In this document: positions 14,335-25,514 of the stretch, piece after piece
Layout: each line of letters starts with the position of its first letter
Numbering within the stretch: the stretch's first letter is position 1
DNA from: Rotaria socialis
Lineage: Eukaryota; Rotifera; Eurotatoria; Philodinida; Philodinidae
Reading direction: 5' to 3'
Assembly (NCBI GenBank): GCA_905331475.1
Contig: CAJNYU010001829.1
Coordinates: forward strand, 1-64,000
Length of the DNA stretch: 64,000 nt
The notes under the pieces: model-generated
Told to the model about the DNA's origin: nothing
The model's input: the letters and a program-made list of their open reading frames with translations, nothing else
The model's database searches: none
Translations under genes and position numbers: made by a program

Positions 14335-16069
14335 ATGTCATTAGTTCGACAAGGAAATATCAGCATGTTAGAAGAATATTTGTCACCGATACCAAATCCT
14401 GATAGATATCTCAATCGAGTCTTTGGCGATGAATTCATGCAACAATGTTCTTTACTAACAATAGCTTGTTTAAATGAACATATCAATCTCATGCGTGTGC
14501 TAATTAAGCGATTTCAACTTGATCTTGAAATTAAAAATGATATATTATTTGGAGATGGGCATAAAAATAATGATGCAAATTTTGCAGTAAGTGTATATCG
14601 TAAGCATTTAAAAATGGCCAGTTATCTCGTGGACAAATTAGATTGTGGTGTAAACTAATGTGATAATGATGGTCGACCGCCACTATACGATGCTGTAAAT
14701 TGTGGATCGTTGGAGCTTGTACAATTTTTACTTGATCATGATGCTCGCAATTTTCCAGCGATGTATGATCAAGTATCTCCTTTGATGTGGGCAGCCGAGA
14801 AGAAACGAACAAGTATTGTAAATGCCATTAGATCGCATTGTCCGTTGATTGAACAGATTGAAGCTGAAGAATTACTTGGTACAACTTTTGTTTGTTTTGA
14901 TCTTGATGAAAGTGATTTTAAACAAGCTTACTAACATTTTACGCGAGCACTCGAATTAAGATCAATTCATAATCTTCCGAAAACATTGCAAACAATCACA
15001 ACAGATGTATTCAATTATCGACAAGAATGTCAAACAATTGATCACTTGAATAAGATTTACTCAAATACTACTAGTTTATGTATTGAAGCATTACTTATGC
15101 GTGAACGTTTATTAGGTTAAAAAAATTGTGAATATCGTTATTCTATTCATTATCATGGTGCTGTTTTTGCTGATAATAATCAACATATGGAAGTACTTGC
15201 ATTTTGTATGTATGAAATTAGATTACGTGAAGAATACTCTATTCCTATGGATTCAGAACATTTGCGTCATTTCACTTCAATATTTAGTGAAATGCTTAAT
15301 CTCTCATTATCCATACCAATTCAAACTCTACTCACAGTAATAAAAATTACAGCTGAAGAATTACAAACGTAATATGAGCCAGTTTGATTTTAACTTACAT
15401 ACTTTACTTTTTCTAATTACCATTACTATAATAGTCAGGTAAGTTTTCGTTTCTTTCCATTGATTCTCTTTTGTTGATAGCAAGTTTTTTAGTTAGCCAC
15501 AAAAATAAATATTTCTAGCATTGATCGTCAAAAAATACATCGACGTTTATGTTCTGTAGTTAAACATAAGTATGTAACACTTGTCGATCGATCATCTTTC
15601 TTGCATTTGAGTTTGAACAGTAATACATCAGCAGATGACTTTTGCATTGAACATACTTGCAAGTAGGTCATTAATAATAATAATTGAAGAAATATTCGTT
15701 CCTTAAAACTTGTTTTATTCGAGGTGTCCATGCATACTTGCAGCTCGTACACTTCTACAATGTGGTGCAGATGTAAATGCACATGATGCTTTACGAATGA
15801 CTCCTCTACATGTATTTTTATCTAGTTCGTCTATACACAATGAAAATTTACTCAAACTTCTTTGTGATGATGGTGCTCATCTGGATTATGTTTATAATTT
15901 GCGAGAAAAAGCTATTCATGTAACAACAAATTTGGCTGCTAAACAATTAATAAAATCTAAAATGCAAATTAATTTGAAGTGTTTATGTGCACGATTAATA
16001 CAACTTAATAATGTGCCATTTCATGGAGAACTAACATCTTCACTCGTTCGATTTGTTGAAGAACATTAG
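14335..16069 (+). pseudogene. fem-1-like: Decayed FEM-1 homologue (ankyrin-repeat CRL2 substrate receptor)
   Basis: FEM-1 proteins are ankyrin-repeat receptors of CUL2 ubiquitin ligases that read C-terminal degrons. Recognisable parts in order: N-terminal ankyrins (CSLLTIACLNEHINLMRVL; DGRPPLYDAVNCGSLELVQF), the linker IEQIEAEELLGTTFV, RALELRS, ALLMRERLLG, HYHGAVFADN, MEVLAFCMYEIRLREEYS, then C-terminal ankyrins (CGADVNAHDALRMTPLHVF) and a terminal CLCARLIQLNNVPFHGEL helix. The last two introns (GTAAGT at about 15440, GTAGGT at about 15664) still look spliceable. Lesions: four TAA codons in one frame (14656, 14932, 15118, 15370) with homologous sequence running straight through them, then a frame change just after the last. 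The original start is uncertain; I used the ATG at 14335. Translation of the full protein is impossible under the standard code, so I call it a pseudogene. Confidence 0.75.
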
Positions 16070-16848
16070 ATATTTTTTATTTCATATTTTATTCTTAATT
16101 TTGAAATATCTATCGATATGTAAATAGTTTAATATTTTTTATTTATTTCTACATACAGACACGACATAAAAGAAGTTAAAATCGCTAATGAAAGTGATAG
16201 GGAATAGCTTCTTCTTGACTTTGAATATGTACTTTTGATTGTTAGGATATCTAGATTAAGTGTTTTCGTAAACGTTGATATTTTAGGAAATATCGTGAAA
16301 AATCGAAGTCAACTTTCAGCCTCTTGCTTTTAAATGTCTTCAAAACAAAAGTTCTACTCCGAAGAAGAATGATCTGAAAAAATATGATTATTAGATGACG
16401 AGTTACTCAATCTCATCTTTTGTCTGGAATATTTTTAACTATTAAGGATTACGCAATTTAATTCGCTTTTCCTATAGCAATTTCAAATATTGCTATTGAG
16501 TTTTGGTAGTGAAAACAAATAAGAATGACATCAACGCCGATTGAATTATGTTGGATTATGATAAAAATATCGAGCGGTTGTTTTTCTTCAGATGATACCA
16601 TTTTACTGTGTTTCAAATTTTATACATCAATGCATATGTGTGAAAACTTTTAATTAAATTATAGAAGTTAAAATAAACGCTGATGACTGCCATCGTTGAA
16701 TCTATTAACAAATAAATCGAGCACTCAATGAGTGCTCGATACAGTTTGAAAAGGGCCACTAAATAAATAAAAATATTCAAAACTAAAATTTAATCCCATC
16801 TCAATAAAACGTGACGCACCAGTTTTTCTTAACTCTGATAAACAGAGT
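16070..16848. other. Non-coding spacer
   Basis: No gene recognised. It contains the 25-bp perfect palindrome listed separately. Confidence 0.4.
16716..16740. repeat. 25-bp perfect palindrome
   Basis: Arms of 12 bp (ATCGAGCACTCA) flank a single central A. It can form a strong hairpin on either strand. No run of T follows and no gene is adjacent, so a terminator or regulatory role is unproven. It lies 117 bp before a hAT-like element. Confidence 0.6.
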
Positions 16849-16856
16849 ATTTTGAT

Positions 16857-17014
16857 CAGTGCTTTATCTATGTTTCGTTTGTTGGGTGGGCAGTTGAAAT
16901 TTTTGGAGAGGCTGCTGGCTAAAACATTGTGTTGCCATATAGCTTTTTATGAAATCAACTGTATATTTTCGGGTGGGCGCCGCCCACCTGGCCCACACAG
17001 TAGATAAATCACTG
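16857..17014. mobile_element. hAT-like MITE with perfect 8-bp target duplication
   Basis: A 158-bp non-autonomous element. Its ends are inverted: the left reads CAGTGCTTTATCTA and the right, on the other strand, CAGTGATTTATCTA. It is flanked on both sides by ATTTTGAT (16849-16856 and 17015-17022), a perfect 8-bp duplication. Ends starting CAGTG and 8-bp duplications are hallmarks of the hAT superfamily. The interior is GC-rich with a GGTGGGC...GCCCACC inverted pair. A relative sits at 46724-46944. Confidence 0.85.
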
Positions 17015-17123
17015 ATTTTGATAACGAAGCAATTTATTCGTCGACAAATATCTTTTCAAGAATGGATATTTCATCTAGACCTTCTGCCATATTTTTTATA
17101 GGATACTTTCCTGATTTATCTGG

Positions 17124-17850
17124 TCATTCATACATTTTAGCTCTTATCTTTCCTATACATTGGTAACCATTCTTTTGATGTACATGTGTTGATGCTGACG
17201 AAAAACGTATTCCGTAAGTTCGTTGGAAATGATATCGAGATTGAATATGTTTCATAGCTAATGAACGAAACCAGGCATATAAACCTTGATCATGAAATTC
17301 AGATAAAACACAGTCAATAGATAAATATAATATTTGATACTTGTTTGTTAGTAAATCTTTAAGGTTTATTTTATTTGTTATACTGTCTTTGAGATAATTG
17401 AGATACAAGGTATGACGTGCTTGAATCAGAGAGAAACGTACTGCTGCGCTTTTGTTCTGCTCTGAATGGTCAGAAAGAGCAATCGGATCAAAACGATTTT
17501 GTCGTAGATTAACGGCAATGATTCTATTCATATATTAATGTTTCGAATCTTTATTCAATGTTGGTACTTGTGATTTATCAATGGGCTCATAACAAACATA
17601 ATAAAATAGCAAGCCATTTTTTTCACTGCGCCACGTATGATACTGCATTAGAAAAAGGATAGATACCAGTTGCACTCAAACCAAGAGCTGAATAAATACG
17701 AATATGTTCGAAACTATTGGGAACTATCCATCCAACTTTCGTTGAGCAGATCACTGTTGTCTATTATCTCTTCTGAAGTTCGATGGTAACAATGCAAAGC
17801 GAAATCTCTCATGGAATTAATTAATGTTGATCGAGAATAAAATACTAGAG
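17124..17850 (-). pseudogene. Decayed GNAT-like acyltransferase gene
   Basis: The C-terminal 135 codons (from the ATG at 17531 to the stop at 17124) carry a GNAT-like core: HDQGLYAWFRSLA resembles the acyl-CoA-binding Q-x-x-G-x-G/A loop and helix, and VHQKNGYQCIGKI resembles the last GNAT strand-helix (N-G-Y/F). The same frame continues upstream through a TAA two codons before that ATG into YYVCYEPIDKSQVPTLNKDS and further to about 17640. Before that, segments such as KVGWIVPNSFEHIRIYSALG (about 17650-17745) and MRDFALHCYHRTSEE (about 17765-17815) lie in other frames with no convincing splice sites for every change. So the 5' part is broken, by a stop and one or two shifts. The enzyme's substrate is unknown. 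A shorter functional protein beginning at 17531 cannot be excluded. Confidence 0.5.
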
Positions 17851-19279
17851 TAAAAATAGAAAATAAAATAACATAGTAGAGAACAGTTAACTTATTTTCG
17901 CTTCCAAATATTAGAATTTTATTATGAGGACAAGAGTGGATTCAAGTTCAAATTCGAACTTCATATAGTTAAATGAGCATAGACTAGCAACCGAGAAATG
18001 AATAGCCCTACTTTCTCCATTGCCTTGTATCAAACCACTGACTGAGTTCTAAGTTAACACATTTTCACAGAATGCAGACTGAAGTGTTGATTCGCACAAG
18101 TATCGATTATAAATCGACACTTGTTTAATAGAATCTCAAGGACACGATATCTGTAAAGAATATTTTTGTTTTTCTTCTACAGATCATAACGTATTGTTGT
18201 TGTTGTTGTTGGTTTTTTTTATTGTGGGTACAAGCGAACATTGTTCGAAAGATCCACTGTCAGTTTGAATTGACATTTTTAATCTAGAATAGACTAAGAG
18301 ATTGAAAGAAAATCTTTATTCCACTCTAGAATAAAAGTTCATAATGAATTAGAGGATGCGATTTCAGGAAATTTCTTGCAGTTGAAAGTCGATTTCAATG
18401 TAGTATGCAAATAAAAAGAACATAGATATAAAAGCAACTATACTAGTACAAAAAAAGTGTCAAAAATGTAATTATTCTCTACGTACAAAACTTGAAGAGT
18501 AAAAAGTGCGTCGATATATACATGTTTTATAATGTTTACCTCAAGAACAAAAAGGAAAGAAAGCAAAGTAAAGAAAAAAAGAAATATTAATCTTTGAGAG
18601 ATTGCATATTCACAAACAGAGTCATACGAACACTCCATTCAGATCACAACAAAAAATGTGTTGTTTCTAAATGAATATAAGCTATGAATTGAGACCCTTT
18701 ATGATAGAAAGAATATTCGTACTATAGTATTACGCTTTATTCAGTTTCTTCATTTCATACTATCGTATCGTTTACATTCAAAGCAAACGTTTGCATACAA
18801 TCGAAAGACACAAAAAAAGAGAGTATGAATGGATGAAAGATTCTTTACAATGCATAGCGTCAATAGAAAGAACAATACAACATATGAGAAGAAGAGTCGA
18901 AAAAGGAAGGTAAAATATCATGAATGATTTTTTGCTAAATTGAACACACTCAAAAATCCTTGAAAAAGGATTTAAACTAGTCTGTATCATATAAACTTGT
19001 TATATATATTCTTTAAAAAGGTAGTTTGATTTATTAGTTGCCAGCAATGCCCTACTTACTAATTCAATATTTTTCGAATACAATCTTGTGATACTTTATT
19101 GTTCGAGAAAAAAGAGCAGTCTTGCGCTTTGACGCCGAGTATCGTTTGAAAGATTTATTATATTTAAAAAGAAAAATAGTATGTGTGTACAATAAAATTG
19201 ATAGTCATATGTCTTGTTTATATTAATATATAGAACATCAAGATTTACCTTCGTGATTCGTGTTGCAAATAGTACAGTT
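17851..19279. other. Non-coding, AT-rich
   Basis: No exon recognised. It includes a GTT microsatellite at about 18197-18211 and many A-rich tracts on the plus strand. Confidence 0.45.
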
Positions 19280-21099
19280 CTAAATAAAGATACGAACGAA
19301 GGCTTCAATTTGTTTTCGACATGTTGGACATGTTCTAAGCGTTTTACTACACAAAGCACAGGTCACGAGATGACCGCATGGAATACAGGCAAGTCGTTTC
19401 TCCTCTTGATTACAGATAACACAAAGATTGACTATTGATGAAACTTTAGTCGGGTTTATTTCTGATGTTTTTGAATTGTTTGAATTTATCTTTACAGTTG
19501 TCATATCGATCGTGTGTGCTGTATAATCTGATTGTTTTGGTAATGACTTCATAGAATCATCCTTTGAAGTAATTGGCATAGATGATGATGCAGATTGTTG
19601 TGTATTACTAATCGGCTGCATCTCTCTGCTAGGAATGACGATGTTTTCTTTCTCGCCTTTAATACAATCGATTTGCTTTTGTAGAATGATGCAAGATGCC
19701 AATAGATCACTGTCACTAGCGAAATCGTCAACTAAATAAATCAATAAAAACAAAAAATAATATTAAAATTGTTACATGTAATTCACCCACTTTTTAATTG
19801 TAACTGATCTTCCCAACAACGTTTAATAACTGATAATTTAAATTTTTGATTTAGTAAATTTTGTGAACTCGATAAATCCAATCGAGCAGCTACAAAACGA
19901 GATAACATATTAGGATCATTTACATGTAATTGACATTGATTTGAAAGAGAAACATTATCACTTCTGCCTTCTTCATTGAATTGTTGATTCACCTTATCAC
20001 AATCTGAAAAAATTTTAAGTTTCTCTTCATTTCTCGTTCTAAAGGTAAACAGTTTTGATCACTTACCTTGTAGAACTTTTTTTGTGTCCTGACTTTTTCG
20101 ATGAAGATCATCTCCACACAACTGTTTCGCATATTGACAATGAGGAAAACAACGGACATGCTCAATTATTGGATTATCATTGATATTCCAATTTTTCAAA
20201 GAGCCGCCACAATAAAAACATGTTAGATTATTGTCAATACCTGTATAGAAGAAACCAGCTCGAACTAGTTCATCTACCGGTGGAGCAGATTCATGAGACC
20301 ATATTGTGAATGATTGTTGACGTTGTGTAATCTCACTATAGTTAGGATGAATTGGTGCTGTTGAAACAATTTGTTCAACCGGATTTTGTACAGTACTACT
20401 CGTGTCGAGAGTTTGATTAATTGTTGAATTTTCATTTAAAATTACAGTAGAAGATGGGTTTCGTTGTGTTAATTTTGATAAAACATAGGGACATGTTAAT
20501 GAACGAGTTCGATGTACTTCTGATGGATCATCAGTTTCTGTTTGCCATTCTTGACAAATCAAACCGCAATATAAACAAATCACACGATCCTTGACAGTTG
20601 TTGCGAAAAAGCCAGCTGTAATCAATCGATCAACAAACGGTTTCATTTCATATGACCAATGAGAATATGTTCGATGACGGATTTCTTTTAGTTTGTTTAT
20701 TTCAAAAAATCTACGGATCTGCTCATATCGCTCACAATTTGAATCTAATTTTTGGCGCTTTGTACAGTTTTCTCGATTATCAGATTTTATGAAAGATTTT
20801 AACATGAGATTTTGAATAAATGAACAATCAGGACTTCGTTGAATATGTACATCAAGTGGTGTCATGTCTGAACTCCACTCAGATACTTCTAACTTACATG
20901 TATTACAGCGAATAGTATCACCATCACCGGTATAAGTGAATCCAGCCGAAGACATTTGTAGAGATGTATGAGTACCATTCGACTTCAATTGTGCAAGTAA
21001 TATTTGCACTCTCCTAGTCACATTCTGTTTGGTTTGGCTATACTTTTCATTGAAGTTTTCATACGATGATGAGCTAGTTGATTGGTTCACGAATGCCAT
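19280..21099 (-). CDS. BIRC/IAP-like: Inhibitor of apoptosis with three BIR domains and a RING
   Basis: Cytoplasmic E3 ubiquitin ligase and caspase regulator. Exons 21099-20067, 20003-19791 and 19731-19280 join to about 565 codons. The CxxC-x16/17-H-x6-C zinc sets are complete: BIR1 C65, C68, H85, C92; BIR2 C175, C178, H196, C203; BIR3 C294, C297, H314, C321. Exon 2 encodes a short helical region where related IAPs carry a UBA domain (SRFVAARLDLSSSQNLL). Exon 3 has a Ser/Thr-rich linker and ends in a C-terminal RING (CVICNQEE...CGHLVTCALC...CPTCR), with the protein finishing eight residues after the last zinc ligand, as in XIAP/cIAP. BIR2 has 17 rather than 16 residues between its second Cys and His. 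The DDPW-EH groove motif of BIR3 is altered (NDNPIIEH), so caspase or IBM binding may differ. No CARD. Layout matches XIAP/BIRC7/DIAP relatives; exact orthology is unknown. Confidence 0.93.
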
Positions 21100-22247
21100 T
21101 ATTCTTGACTGTTGTGATATATTCGTAGATTCACTGGCAAGATAGCCGTGGTTTCGATTTTTTTTTATCTGAAACTACTTCTTATGCATATAATCAATGA
21201 ATCAGTAGATTATTTCGTTGAATTAGGTAAGAGAATATGTTTCACCATAGAAGTATACACAATATATATTTTTCTATGTTGCAAATGCTTTCTATACATA
21301 ACAAAAGAAACTCAGTTATATCTTTTGGGTTTTTGCTCATTTCTTCACCAGTTTTATTTTCTCTCTAATTTTATTTACGTGATAAAATTAGTTTTTTTTT
21401 CTTTTTTCTATTCTCTAATGAATGCGAATTTATATATTGTTCTTTTCCTACCACTTACGTAAAATATTTCATGGATTGCTCAATTATATCTGTTGAACAC
21501 TTTATATGACTAGTAATACAAGGGGACGACAGATCGGTTATTAGCGATGAATTATTGTAGAGAATTCACAGAAAAAGATTTTAAAAAATGGGTATATTTA
21601 TTTACATAACATGCTAAGTAACAAGAAAAATCCTTTTGACATTATTTGAAGTTATATAATAAATAGATATATAGCCAGTGTATTCAGCGACAAGCTTATT
21701 CAAAATTATGAACAAAACAAGACTTTTAAAGTCACAAAATCTAGACATCATGTTTTCTCGATTAACTTTTTTATGATTCTCAATAACTTAGCAGTTAGAA
21801 GTGACCACCAAAAATCATTCATTTAACAATTGTTCTGTTTTTCTTTCGAATGAACTCGCCATCTCATTTACATCACATTACGCATACACGGCGAATCCTG
21901 ATGTGTATATTTCAGATTGAATTATTTTAGTTAAATTTGAAATTAAAGTGCAACAAGCCTTATAATATTCCTATGACTGTTCATATACTTGAATAAGCGT
22001 TAGGACAGACATTAAAATATCATAAAGTGTCTGAACTAATCGAATCACTACTATATTTATTCAATATATATATATATATATTACTATGAACTTGAAATCT
22101 ATATTATCATCAAACTATGTAATTATTTGAAATATACACAAATATACTGGTTAAAAACAATCGAATTGAGACAGAACTGAGAAAATATGATGTAAATATG
22201 ACACCTCAGGTCATGCGTTCATTATTTGAGGAACAAGTAAATTTATA
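21100..22247. other. Non-coding, upstream of IAP
   Basis: Probable IAP promoter and spacer. TA microsatellite at about 22066-22080. No other gene seen. Confidence 0.4.
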
Positions 22248-22637
22248 GGATGATTTATATTTTTGAAAATGTATTGCATAACAAATTGAAATAACAAAGT
22301 AAATTCTACGTTTGTATCTACTTAACAGAGGATTCATTTTTAGTTTAATCAACTTTTCCAACTTTTCCAACTTTTCCAACTACCCAACAAGAAAAACATT
22401 TACTTACTCACTCACTGTCGTTTTCATATCAGCTAAAAAGGTCGCATCGCTCTATTATGCAAGTGCTATGAAATTTATTTTTCTCTTTCTCTTTCTTTCG
22501 TACATGAATCATCGAGTTGTGCTTGGAAAAAACCCGAAATGTTTTTCTTTGTTGTCATCAGCCATAGAAACCGGCACCTCAAGCAAAACTACTCAGATAA
22601 ATCGATACATTAATAGTAAAACGCTGCATTCTTTTTA
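22248..22637. repeat. Duplicated repeat A, copy 1 (empty site)
   Basis: About 390 bp that recurs at 24024-24719. Similarity begins at GGATGATTTATATTTTTG and ends at ATTCTTTTTAAA. At about 22311 this copy reads straight through the point where copy 2 carries a MITE, so it serves as an empty-site reference. It also holds a local run of three AACTTTTCC units at about 22350-22380. The open frame across it is not convincingly conserved in copy 2, so I do not call a gene. Confidence 0.7.
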
Positions 22638-22820
22638 AACTAGATGGTATTCAAGTTTCACTCGAATACAAAATGCGATGCGAAGCTTGAATCGGATCCT
22701 TACGAAAAACCTTCAATTCAGAAAAATCTTGAATACTTTTTATGTCTACATGATGAAATTCATCACTGAGGAAACTCTATTCTTACTTAGAGATACATTT
22801 TTAAGGGTCGATTTCGATTG
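22638..22820. repeat. Duplicated repeat B, copy 1
   Basis: About 180 bp directly after repeat A, recurring in the same orientation at 23125-23306 with point differences. Both start AAACTAGATGGTATTCAAG and run to GATCGATTTCG or a variant of it. Confidence 0.75.
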
Positions 22821-23124
22821 ATCGATTAATTATCTCCATGATTCATTATCACAGATCAGCTGTAAATGAATAGACTATAGTGACTAACATACGTTCATGA
22901 CGTCACTTTAATTATCTCACAACGAATTTTTTTCATTTTCGTCATTTTGGAACAACATTTCTGAGTGAACGGAACTTCAGTTTAAAGATTCGAAAACAGA
23001 TGTAAAAGATTCGATCTTGATACTTCGATCTCACGTTTCAACGAGTTTTCTACGATTTTCGGTCCTCGAGATCAGTGCGACGCAAAATGACGACTTGTGA
23101 TGCGTACATCAAGTGAGTAAAAAG
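22821..23124. other. Spacer between B copies
   Basis: No gene established. At 23086-23116 an ATG opens nine codons and meets a GTGAGT donor-like site, but no partner exon was found. Confidence 0.3.
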
Positions 23125-23306
23125 AAACTAGATGGTATTCAAGTTTTACTCGAATACGAAATGCGATGCGAAGCAGGAATCTGGATTCACGAAAAATTTT
23201 CAATTCAGAGAAATCTTGAATACTATTTATGTCGACATGATCAAATTCATCACTGAGAAAGCTCTATTCTTACTTAGCGATACATTCTTAAGGATCGATT
23301 TCGNAT
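23125..23306. repeat. Duplicated repeat B, copy 2
   Basis: Direct copy of 22638-22820. It contains the only undetermined base in the window (N at 23304), near the point where similarity ends, which hints at an assembly ambiguity in this duplicated area. Confidence 0.75.
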
Positions 23307-24023
23307 TCTACAAACGAATACTTCGTCGACGGCGACTACTAACACAACGATTTACGGTCAGGGTCAAACCGGAAAATTTCATTTTACAGACAACCATGCG
23401 ACATTGAATGGAGCGCTTTGGAACTATCGATTTTGTTCTTTTAAAAATCAAACAATGCTGTAACTAGTGGGAAGAATCAATTCCTAAAAAAACTCCTATG
23501 TGTTTGTTTTGTGTTGTATTGTGTTCAAAGAATAACATAAAATATTGATGGTCTTAATTACGTGTAATCAAGTTTACTTAAATAATATTTTCTGAAGAAT
23601 AGTGGAGTGTAAACGTATCGCACATGATCATATGTTTCTTATTCTTTCAACAGAATCGAACACTTGAAAAGTAACACATTCTTATTATCAATGAGACGAC
23701 ATGATGATAAGGTTTTCTCGAACGCACAGGAATATAGATTATTCGCATCACATTATATCTAGATCAATATTCATTGTACTCATAAATAACGAAGGAAAAC
23801 TGTAGCATATGTTATCATGATTGTTATTTTTCTGCCTATTAAATGGCACAAAATTTAAATACGAGCGAAAATCGATTGTACTTACATTCATTTTATTCTT
23901 TTTAATCTCGAGGATGTGGGTGTGATTCTTCTGCTAATCTATACCCACATCTACACCATCAAGATTGAGGTGAAAAAATCTAAATAGGCCGATATGGTAT
24001 CTTATACGCCCGGGCCCTTTATT
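23307..24023. other. Non-coding spacer
   Basis: No gene recognised. At about 23914-23950 an ATGTGGGT/ACCCACAT inverted pair with a loop of about 23 nt could form a hairpin. Confidence 0.35.
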
Positions 24024-24719
24024 GGATGATTTATATTTTTGAAAATTTACTGCATAACAAATTGAAATAACAAAATAAATTCTACGTTTGCATTTACCCA
24101 GGTCGAGCAATCCGACAGTAGGCACCTATCGGAACCCATCCGATCCGACTGGAATCCAATAGGATTTTATCGGATCCTGTCAGATCTTACAGAATTATCG
24201 TTGGATTCCGGGTCGAGGAATCGATGTCGGAACCTCACTCAGTATCGGATTCCTATGAATTCCAAGGAAAAACCGTTGTATGTCATCGGAAGTTCATAGG
24301 ATTCCGACACTGAGGATCCGACATCGATTCCTCGACCCGGAATCCAATAGAATTGTATCGGCTTGTAGGATATTCCCAGGTTCCTATCGGATCCGATGTC
24401 AGATCAGTCGACCTGGGTACTCAACAGAGGATTCATTTTTAGTTTAATCAACTTTTCCTACTACACAACAAGAAAAACATTCACTTACTCACTCACTGTT
24501 GTTTTCATATCAATTAAAAATGTCACATCTCTTTATTATGCGAGTGCTATGGAATTTATTTTTCTCTTTCTCTTTCTTTCGTACATAAATCATCGAGTTG
24601 CGCTTGGAAAAATCCGACATGTTTTTCTTTGTTGTCATCAACCATAGAAAGCGGTACCTCAAGCAAAACTACTCAGTTAAATCGATACATTAATAGTAAA
24701 ACATTACATTCTTTTTAAA
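24024..24719. repeat. Duplicated repeat A, copy 2, split by a MITE
   Basis: Second copy of repeat A, same orientation as 22248-22637. Similarity is interrupted between GTTTGCATTTA and CTCAACAGAGGATTC by the 321-bp MITE at 24097-24417, and resumes exactly after it. Confidence 0.75.
24097..24417. mobile_element. Foldback MITE flanked by TA
   Basis: A 321-bp GC-richer insert with ends CCCAGGTCGA...TCGACCTGGG. It is flanked by TA on both sides (24095-24096, 24418-24419), and the empty site is seen in repeat A copy 1 with a single TA. Almost the whole element is an inverted repeat: CCGGGTCGAGGAATCGATGT in the left half reappears inverted in the right half. No coding capacity. TA duplication fits Tc1/mariner-type or other TA-targeting transposases; the source family is unknown. 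Confidence 0.85.
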
Positions 24720-25514
24720 ATGAATGACTGATACCACGAGTGTACCACTTCTACATATAAACACCGACGCATGTTTACTCATTATTTGCAGAGAAGCATT
24801 AACTATCGAAAATATAAAGAGTTTCGATTTCATTTTTACCTTTGGATAATCTATTCTTTCTGATCGCACAATTAAATCTACTAACAAAAAACAACACCGT
24901 ATTTTATATAAGAGATTCATTTTTGTTTTCATTATTCATATTATTTCATTCATTTTCAACTATAGTAACTGTATCAACAACAAACACAAATACTCTTTCA
25001 TTCACTCACTGTCGTTTCATTAAATAATACAGAACAATCATTATCAATGGTTGTTAAACTAATGATTAGCAGTAAAATAGGATTTACAGTGGTAATAAAA
25101 TATGCAACTAATATTTTCTATTAGTGAGATTCAAAAAGAGCTTGTAGAATTGGAGCCAATGGGATTGTAGAATTTTGCAAATGTTAATATGATATCCACT
25201 GCATGATGGTTTTCATTCTGAATTGATGAACGTAGCATACAGTGTCTGTATTAGCAGAGTCAAATTTTCAATTAGATACAGATAAAAAACTCAGTATCGC
25301 GTTTCTTTCCTTATTATTACGAAATATTCCTATCTGAAAACAGAGAATTTCATTGAGAAGTCGATTATTGTAATTAGCAGAAATAAAGGAAGATGTTCTT
25401 CAATAAATAAGTGTTTTTTATTTAATAAAAATCCAAAAGAACATTTGAGAAATTAACTACTCGATGTAGAAATACCCATAAATGCCTATGATTCTCTTTA
25501 TTAAAATGTATCAT
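24720..25514. other. Non-coding spacer
   Basis: A weak partial echo of repeat A (GATTCATTTTT...TTCACTCACTGTCGTTT) lies at about 24910-25020. No gene recognised. Confidence 0.35.

Noticed and set aside
14335..15372. Ciliate-type genetic code (TAA read as Gln)
   Set aside because: Intact genes in the window end in TAA or TGA at the expected protein ends, and other pseudogenes carry frameshifts. Decay explains the stops.
22312..22638. 108-codon hydrophobic protein in repeat A
   Set aside because: The second copy of the repeat has shifts and a MITE just upstream; the frame is not preserved as coding.
23086..23116. First exon of an additional gene (nine codons then GTGAGT)
   Set aside because: No matching downstream exon or protein family could be found.
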